Part shown: in pieces, positions 1-4,083 of the stretch | Numbering within the stretch: position 1 is the stretch's first letter | How the letters are laid out: each line of letters starts with the position of its first letter | NCBI GenBank assembly: GCA_030588935.1 | Contig: JAUUWR010000028.1 | Coordinates: forward strand, 1 to 11,522 | From: a bacterium | GTDB taxonomy: Archaea; Nanobdellota; Nanobdellia; Pacearchaeales; GW2011-AR1 | Reading direction: 5' to 3' | Length of the DNA: 11,522 bases | Translations under genes and position numbers: made by a program | Notes under the pieces: model-generated | What the model was told of the DNA's origin: nothing | Seen by the model: the letters and a program-made list of their open reading frames with translations, nothing else | The model's database searches: none

Positions 1-53
1 GTAAAAGGAAAGTAAGAAACTAAAACAAACCATATATGAAATTCTAGCATACA

Positions 54-65
54 AAAATATAAAAA
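54..65 (+). promoter_or_regulatory. TATA-like promoter element of the gene at 87
   Basis: The A/T stretch around ATATAAAA is centred about 26 bases before the ATG at 87. That is the spacing expected if transcription starts at or next to the start codon (leaderless). Seen by eye only, with no experimental start site. Confidence 0.5.
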
Positions 66-86
66 GATTGAACGTTTAGTCAATCT
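65..86. repeat. Perfect inverted repeat between TATA box and start codon (candidate operator)
   Basis: AGATTGA (65-71) and TCAATCT (80-86) are perfect 7-base inverted arms with an 8-base spacer. The repeat fills the space between the TATA-like box and the ATG at 87. On a leaderless transcript it would lie at or before the start site and so act as DNA, suggesting a repressor operator. If transcription starts earlier it would form a 5' hairpin. Confidence 0.5.
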
Positions 87-314
87 ATGGCACTAGAAAA
101 ATCTTTTCTTAGGTTTGATATAGACTCTTTTGGAGAAGAAGATACAGATATACTTTATGCAAATCCAAAAGCTGCAAAAGAAGAAAGAGACAAAAGGTTT
201 GACCATTTAACAAGGGAAAATGGGCCTTATCATTTTGCTCTTGCTTTTGCTTCAGCAGGCATCTGGTTTGGAATGGGTTATGGTATTTATAGTTTAATCC
301 AATACCTCAAATAG
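87..314 (+). CDS. Small single-helix membrane protein, function unknown
   Basis: 75 residues, not recognised as a named family. The first ~45 residues are soluble and charged, with acidic and lysine-rich patches (DSFGEEDTD, KAAKEERDKR). Residues ~48-72 form one hydrophobic helix rich in Gly and aromatics (FALAFASAGIWFGMGYGIY), and the protein ends two residues after it at a lysine. It is therefore probably a membrane-anchored protein with its charged part on one face. ATG at 87 is supported by the TATA-like box 26 bases upstream. The gene stands alone and converges on the lipoprotein gene across a 40-base gap. Reading frame and promoter make it a credible real gene; function is unknown. Confidence 0.7.
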   Translation: MALEKSFLRFDIDSFGEEDTDILYANPKAAKEERDKRFDHLTRENGPYHFALAFASAGIWFGMGYGIYSLIQYLK

Positions 315-354
315 CCTTAAAAACTTCTTTCACAACAAACCTCCTCAAAAACAT

Positions 355-1110
355 TTAAAACGTATATCCCAAGCTTATACCAGACCAAGTAAAGCTAGGT
401 ATTTCAGAAATAAGGCTATTTTGGTTATTTAAGAAAAAGTTTATGTTAAGATTCCCTTTATTTATTCCTAAATTTATCCCAGGTGTAACTTGCGACAATC
501 CGCTAATGTTGAAGTAATGATCTACATAAGCTGTACTCACACTTGGGGTTAAAGAAACTTCTAAATCTTTTTCCTTAAAAAGAGGAATTTTCTTACTTGC
601 TTTAGCATAAATCCTTGTCCCACTATCTGTATTTTTATTAGGAATCAGCTGAGTTAAATCAAAATCTAAATTTATTATGCCTTTGTAGTTTGCTCCTGCA
701 ACCAGAGCACTATCATAATCTCCAAATGTTCCAGTAGGATAATCAAAATAATGATAACCTGCATTTACTGAAAACTTTTTACTTATTGGAAAGGTGTACC
801 ACATACGGAGGTCTCTTTCATTAACTGCTTTTTCTTTAAAAGAATAATTTTGCCAAACATATCCAAATAGTCTATTGTTTAAATTAAAAAGGAAAGTATC
901 TTGCCTTACATCTCCTCTCACTGCTCCCCCATGTGTTAAAACCTGATCAGAAACAAAAGCTGTTTCAACATATGGATGTTTTAATGTTTCTGTATCAATT
1001 AGTTTATTATTAGACCCACATCCAGAAAGCAGAGCTACAAGCCCAACTAAACTTGTTGCTATTCCTTGTTTTATTCTTGATTTTAATGTTCTTTGTGAGT
1101 TTATTTTCAT
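355..1110 (-). CDS. Putative lipoprotein with a beta-barrel-like mature domain
   Basis: 251 residues. The N terminus is a lipoprotein signal: a basic n-region (K/R to residue 14), a hydrophobic core (SLVGLVALL) and a lipobox ending at Cys31 (LLSGC), followed by GSNN. The mature part is rich in alternating polar/hydrophobic segments typical of transmembrane beta strands, for example KFSVNAGYHYF, SALVAGANYKG, LEVSLTPSVSTAYV and NLNINFFLNNQ. It ends WSGISLGYTF, with a C-terminal Phe like the outer-membrane targeting signature of bacterial porins. I could not assign a named family. It is the second gene of a minus-strand pair, 6 bases after the preceding stop. A beta-barrel protein is unexpected in an archaeon and may reflect transfer from bacteria. 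Lipoprotein call is fairly firm; beta-barrel is inferred from pattern only. Confidence 0.75.
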   Translation of the reverse strand: MKINSQRTLKSRIKQGIATSLVGLVALLSGCGSNNKLIDTETLKHPYVETAFVSDQVLTHGGAVRGDVRQDTFLFNLNNRLFGYVWQNYSFKEKAVNERDLRMWYTFPISKKFSVNAGYHYFDYPTGTFGDYDSALVAGANYKGIINLDFDLTQLIPNKNTDSGTRIYAKASKKIPLFKEKDLEVSLTPSVSTAYVDHYFNISGLSQVTPGINLGINKGNLNINFFLNNQNSLISEIPSFTWSGISLGYTF

Positions 1111-1146
1111 TTTTAATTATTTATCAGAACTCTTTTCCTTTTGGGA
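1101..1146. repeat. Copy A of a ~47-base direct repeat
   Basis: It aligns with 1517-1564. The best-conserved core is ATCAGAACTCTTTT (plus-strand sense), and the copies also share TTATTTT-CAT at the left end and the A/T-rich stretch between. Most mismatches are T/C changes and there are a few single-base gaps. Copy A spans the end of the upstream gene, the 6-base junction and the first codons of the lipoprotein gene. Confidence 0.7.
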
Positions 1147-1536
1147 TTTAATGTAAACGCCATGAATATTTGGATTGCCCCCATATCCTCCTTTTCCATA
1201 AGAGGCTATATAAAGTGGTATTATTAAAAAATCTTTTACTTCTCCTGATTTTACAAGTTCGATTAGTTTTGAAGTAGCATCAATTAAGTCTTGAGGTTTT
1301 TTATACCAAAAAGTATATTCTTCTGAATATTTAAAGTTTTGAGACTCTAAATAATCTTCAATAGAATCATAATCTTTCCAAGGAGATGAATTCCAAAGAA
1401 GAGCTTGTTCTCCTTTCTTCTCTTCTTCTTTCAGTCTTTTAAAAAATTTATCTGGATCTTTTTGAGCTTCGGCTAGTTTAATATTATATTCTAAGGTAAG
1501 TCCTTCAGTAATCATTTTATTTTCCATCTTCAACAT
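1117..1536 (-). CDS. Hypothetical protein, first gene of the lipoprotein operon
   Basis: 139 residues from the ATG at 1536; not recognised. No signal peptide or clear membrane helix is visible. The N-terminal half is charged and probably helical (KDPDKFFKRLKEEEKK). The middle is Trp/Tyr-rich. Then comes VKDFLIIPLYIASYGKGGYGG, a hydrophobic strand followed by a Gly-rich turn, and a charged tail (KSQKEKSSDK). It lies 6 bases upstream of the lipoprotein gene on the same strand, so the two are probably co-transcribed from the region shared with the divergent TrmB gene. The start is uncertain: Met4 (ATG at 1527) aligns with the lipoprotein start in the direct repeat and is a good alternative. Real gene likely, function unknown. 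Confidence 0.65.
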   Translation of the reverse strand: MLKMENKMITEGLTLEYNIKLAEAQKDPDKFFKRLKEEEKKGEQALLWNSSPWKDYDSIEDYLESQNFKYSEEYTFWYKKPQDLIDATSKLIELVKSGEVKDFLIIPLYIASYGKGGYGGNPNIHGVYIKSQKEKSSDK

Positions 1537-1564
1537 TCATCAGAACTCTTTTTCCCTTTCAGGA
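1517..1564. repeat. Copy B of a ~47-base direct repeat
   Basis: Copy B covers the leader and first codons of the gene ending at 1117 and aligns with copy A at 1101-1146. In the alignment the ATG at 1527 matches the ATG of the lipoprotein gene at 1110, so the repeat includes a start codon and the ~35 bases upstream of it in both places. Confidence 0.7.
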
Positions 1565-1585
1565 CTAATAAGCAATAATCGATAG

Positions 1586-1596
1586 GTTTTTATATG
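1586..1596 (+). promoter_or_regulatory. TATA-like box that decides the TrmB start
   Basis: GTTTTTATATG is centred about 26 bases before the ATG at 1618. The upstream ATG at 1594 lies inside this box and cannot be on a transcript started from it. A run of seven C (1602-1608), striking in this AT-rich DNA, lies between box and start codon. Confidence 0.55.
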
Positions 1597-1617
1597 TTAT
1601 TCCCCCCCATATACGTA

Positions 1618-2364
1618 ATGATAGAAATACTAAGGAGAATTGGGCTTACAGAAGGAGAGATAAAGGTTTATTTAGCTTTGCTTGAACTTGGCTCAAGCAC
1701 AACATGGAAAATCACCCAAAAGTCTAAGGTTTCTGGTTCAAAAGTTTATGAAGTTTTAGATAGATTAATAGGAAAGGGGCTTGCATCATTTATTACAAAA
1801 AATAATGTTAAGTATTTCGAAGCTGCTTCTCCAGAAAGGATTCTTGATTACCTAAATGAGAAGAATGAAGAGATTGAGTCTGAAAAAAATGAAATTAAAA
1901 AGATTTTGCCTGAATTATTATTAAAACAGAAAAAAGCACAACAAGCAGAAGCAAAGATATTTGTAGGTTTTGAAGGTGCAAAAACCGCATATGAAGATGC
2001 TATACAAAATCTAAAAAAAGGTGATGAAATTCTTGGATGGGGCCTAACAGAACAGCCAGAGTCTTGGGAAATTTATTTTAACAAAAGAGAAAAGGTGAGG
2101 GATGATAAAGGAGTAATTCATAAATCAATAATAAATGAAAAATATCAATCCCTTTATAATGTAAGAAAAAAATTTAAGAATACATTTATAAGATTTTTTC
2201 CAAAAGAACTTGAGATGCCAACCACTGTTGAGATATGGAAAAATAAAGTCGCCTTATTTGTTATAACTAAAGAGAATCCAATTACAATAGTTATAGAAAG
2301 CCCTGCAGTTGCAGATAGTTTCAGAAAATATTTTTATATTATGTGGAAAACAGCAAAGAAATGA
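1618..2364 (+). CDS. TrmB-family transcriptional regulator
   Basis: 248 residues. TrmB proteins are archaeal DNA-binding regulators, often of sugar or maltose uptake and metabolism genes. Residues 1-65 are the TrmB-type winged helix (MIEILRRIGLTEGEIKVYLA start; SKVSGSKVYEVLDRLIGKGL recognition region). Residues ~66-108 form a Glu/Lys coiled coil for dimerisation. Residues ~110-248 are an effector-like domain opening EAKIFVGFEGAKTAYEDA and ending FRKYFYIMWKTAKK, as in the short TrmB class without a long sugar-binding domain. I start at 1618 rather than 1594: the family begins at this Met, the extension is an odd MLFPPIYV, and the TATA-like box fits 1618. It is divergent from the lipoprotein operon and may regulate that operon and itself; the ligand is unknown. 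Confidence 0.9.
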   Translation: MIEILRRIGLTEGEIKVYLALLELGSSTTWKITQKSKVSGSKVYEVLDRLIGKGLASFITKNNVKYFEAASPERILDYLNEKNEEIESEKNEIKKILPELLLKQKKAQQAEAKIFVGFEGAKTAYEDAIQNLKKGDEILGWGLTEQPESWEIYFNKREKVRDDKGVIHKSIINEKYQSLYNVRKKFKNTFIRFFPKELEMPTTVEIWKNKVALFVITKENPITIVIESPAVADSFRKYFYIMWKTAKK

Positions 2365-2386
2365 ATCACAAACACCCCTTCACCAA

Positions 2387-2638
2387 TCACCCCAACCTCA
2401 ACCTCTCAACCATATCGACAATTGCAAAAACTATTCCAATACCCATTAAACTATAACCAACTAATTTAATAGATGAAAAAATAATTCCTGTTAAGACAAA
2501 TCCAAAAGCAAGACTTGTCAAGGGGGTAATTATTTTCTTTCTTTTGTTTTTACTCTCTCCCCTTAAAAAAATCATCAAAATAGTGATTATTAAAAAACCT
2601 ACAAGAGATATTAAAATATATATTTGTGATGCTTCCAT
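2387..2638 (-). CDS. Small three-helix membrane protein, unknown
   Basis: 83 residues, no named family recognised. Predicted helices lie at ~5-25 (IYILISLVGFLIITILMIFL), ~40-57 (LTSLAFGFVLTGIIFSSI) and ~59-77 (VGYSLMGIGIVFAIV). A strongly basic loop (RGESKNKRKK) between helices 1 and 2 would sit in the cytoplasm by the positive-inside rule. The start at 2638 has a TATA-like box (TTTTTTAAATCC read on the minus strand) about 26 bases upstream, consistent with leaderless transcription. It converges on the TrmB gene with a 22-base gap and is divergent from the gene at 2734. Confidence 0.7.
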   Translation of the reverse strand: MEASQIYILISLVGFLIITILMIFLRGESKNKRKKIITPLTSLAFGFVLTGIIFSSIKLVGYSLMGIGIVFAIVDMVERLRLG

Positions 2639-2659
2639 GAGTTAGTATGTTTGTTTGGA

Positions 2660-2668
2660 TTTAAAAAA
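2660..2668 (-). promoter_or_regulatory. TATA-like box for the three-helix membrane gene
   Basis: The minus-strand reading TTTTTTAAA is centred ~26 bases from the start codon at 2638. It directly abuts the palindrome at 2669-2683. Confidence 0.45.
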
Positions 2669-2683
2669 GTTTGCATGGCAAAC
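2669..2683. promoter_or_regulatory. Perfect 6-3-6 palindrome in a divergent promoter region (candidate operator)
   Basis: GTTTGC-ATG-GCAAAC: perfect 6-base inverted arms with a 3-base centre. It lies between the TATA-like boxes of the divergent genes 2387-2638 and 2734-3072 and is richer in G+C than its surroundings. Size and position fit a dimeric regulator site; the regulator is unknown. Confidence 0.55.
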
Positions 2684-2703
2684 CTGTTTTCTAATATATA
2701 AAT

Positions 2704-2713
2704 GTTTAAATAT
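2704..2713 (+). promoter_or_regulatory. TATA-like box for the gene at 2734
   Basis: GTTTAAATAT is centred about 26 bases before the ATG at 2734. A second A/T element, TATATAAA (2695-2702), lies just upstream, so the exact box is uncertain. Confidence 0.45.
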
Positions 2714-2733
2714 TAAATGAAATTTTAAAATCA

Positions 2734-3072
2734 ATGGTAGAAGAATATTTAGATGCGAACAAAAATCCACCAAAAGAAGGATTGTATACTTATAATAATT
2801 CTATTCTTTATACTCTTTCTATATCTTTTGAAAAGGGAGCATGGTATGTAAGGGATGGTGACGATGTCCCACATAGATTAGCAAAACAAATTTTTGCAAG
2901 ATGTGAACCTTTGGATGAAGAAATAGCAAGAGCCAGAGCGCAAACCCTTGAAAAAAAAGCAAACTTTATTTGGTCTGAATTAGAACAATCAGCTGAATCT
3001 AAAAAACAAAACAACCCCCAAGATATATTGCAAGACCCACGATTATATCTAAATATTTTTGGTGATGGTTAA
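2734..3072 (+). CDS. Hypothetical soluble protein
   Basis: 112 residues, not recognised. There is no signal peptide or membrane helix. Residues ~15-45 look like a beta hairpin (YTYNNSILYTLSISFEKGAW then YVRDGDDVPHRL). Residues ~46-85 form a long charged helix (DEEIARARAQTLEKKANFIW), and the tail is Gln/Asn-rich ending LYLNIFGDG. A single Cys sits in FARCEPLDEE. The start at 2734 is supported by a TATA-like box ~26 bases upstream. It shares its upstream region and palindrome with the membrane gene 2387-2638, so the two may be co-controlled. The opposite-strand frame at 2808-3014 is a shadow. Confidence 0.6.
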   Translation: MVEEYLDANKNPPKEGLYTYNNSILYTLSISFEKGAWYVRDGDDVPHRLAKQIFARCEPLDEEIARARAQTLEKKANFIWSELEQSAESKKQNNPQDILQDPRLYLNIFGDG

Positions 3073-3108
3073 AAACTTCCCACCGAGCATCATCTAAACT
3101 TCTCAAAA

Positions 3109-3242
3109 CATTTAAATAACTCTTCTTATTATTTTTAATACATTATACTCTAAAGATTAGATGATTAAGCTTACTCTACTCATCTGAATAAAGTAATTAT
3201 TCATAGAGATTCCAGATAAAAATTAAACAAAAAAGAGGCAAA
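3109..3242 (+). promoter_or_regulatory. Promoter and long leader of the gene at 3243
   Basis: CATTTAAATA (3109-3118) and TTTTTAATA (3132-3140) are TATA-like. Both lie about 100 bases or more upstream of the ATG at 3243, so the transcript should carry a leader. The leader contains a hairpin (3159-3185), a possible 8-codon mini-frame (ATG at 3161, MIKLTLLI then stop) placed ~26 bases after the second box, and a Shine-Dalgarno-like GAGG (3235-3238) four bases before the start codon. Confidence 0.4.
3159..3185 (+). repeat. Inverted repeat AGATGA/TCATCT in the leader of the gene at 3243
   Basis: AGATGA (3159-3164) and TCATCT (3180-3185) are perfect arms around a 15-base loop that itself contains the palindrome TAAGCTTA. 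The same two hexamers recur as arms of a hairpin after the gene (3994-4024). Confidence 0.4.
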
Positions 3243-3953
3243 ATGACAATATCACCAACTTCAATATATGAATCAATGGTTCAGGGATTTGCAAACTTCT
3301 TCCAGAACATAGTGAATTCTGTTCCTGAAAAACAAAGGGTTTTGGTGAGCTTGTTTCTTTATACTATTTTTATTGTGATTTATGCTGTTTTTATCTGGAG
3401 GTTTTATCGGTTTATGGCTGAGAAAGATATAATTAAATTTAATTTAAGCCAGTATAATAGGTCGAAACATCCTTCGCTGGAAAAAACTTATGCTATTTTC
3501 CTTAATATACTGCAGTATTTAATCATACTTCCTTTTTTAGTGATGTTTTGGTTTACTGTGTTTTCGATTTTTTTGCTGGTTTTGTCCAAGTCTCAAAGCA
3601 CTTATCAGATTCTCTTGATTAGCGCTGCAATTATTGCTTCTACAAGAGTAACTGCTTATTTGAGCGGAGGTTTGTCAAGAGACCTTGCAAAAGTATTTCC
3701 TTTTACTGTCCTAGCGCTGTTTATTTTAGATCCTGAATTTTTTAATGTGAGTATTATTTTTGACAAGTTTGCGCAAATCCCTGAACTTTTTAGTAATATC
3801 TTAATTTTTGTTGTGTTTATTTTTGGAATTGAACTTCTTTTAAGAATGATGTATTCTATTGCTGCTTTTATTTATTCCAGGAGGGGGGAAGATGTTGAGA
3901 GTGAGGAGAAGGTGTTGGTTAAGAAAAATAATGTTAAAGAAAAAATAAATTAA
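3243..3953 (+). CDS. Multi-helix integral membrane protein, unknown
   Basis: 236 residues with about five hydrophobic segments: ~33-53, ~86-113, ~120-140, ~150-163 and ~184-212. Between helices 1 and 2 is a basic/aromatic loop (RFYRFMAEKDIIKFNLSQYN). A short Gly-rich turn (YLSGGLSRDLAKVFP) precedes helix 4. The last ~25 residues are a charged, Lys-rich cytoplasmic tail. An amphipathic N-terminal helix (SMVQGFANFFQNIVNSV) before the first membrane helix recalls the entry of small mechanosensitive-channel-like proteins, but I see no channel signature and do not assign one. The ATG has GAGG four bases upstream and, unlike most genes here, a long leader. It stands alone and converges on the helicase-nuclease gene. 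Confidence 0.7.
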   Translation: MTISPTSIYESMVQGFANFFQNIVNSVPEKQRVLVSLFLYTIFIVIYAVFIWRFYRFMAEKDIIKFNLSQYNRSKHPSLEKTYAIFLNILQYLIILPFLVMFWFTVFSIFLLVLSKSQSTYQILLISAAIIASTRVTAYLSGGLSRDLAKVFPFTVLALFILDPEFFNVSIIFDKFAQIPELFSNILIFVVFIFGIELLLRMMYSIAAFIYSRRGEDVESEEKVLVKKNNVKEKIN

Positions 3954-3993
3954 TTTACTTATATTATTAACTAGAATTTTAGATTAGATAATA

Positions 3994-4024
3994 AGATGAG
4001 AAGCATAGGATTAAGTTTTCATCT
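3994..4024 (+). terminator. Hairpin after the membrane gene, possible terminator
   Basis: AGATGAGAA (3994-4002) can pair with TTTTCATCT (4016-4024): nine pairs including one G-T, with a 13-base loop. The U-rich stretch after it (TTTAGAGCTTTTATTCTTC) would fit transcript release for the gene ending at 3953. Its arms share the AGATGA/TCATCT hexamers with the leader hairpin at 3159-3185. Confidence 0.35.
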
Positions 4025-4083
4025 TTAGAGCTTTTATTCTTCTAATTTTATTGATAATTATATTTTCTGGAATCTTAGAGCAT

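Noticed and set aside
2808..3014. Minus-strand frame of 68 residues opposite the gene at 2734
   Set aside because: It has no promoter or ribosome-binding signal and its composition mirrors the plus-strand gene, which has a well-placed TATA-like box.
3159..3187. C/D-box guide RNA (ATGATTA ... CTGA)
   Set aside because: The C box has a mismatch, only ~16 bases separate it from the D box, and no second box pair or terminal stem is present.
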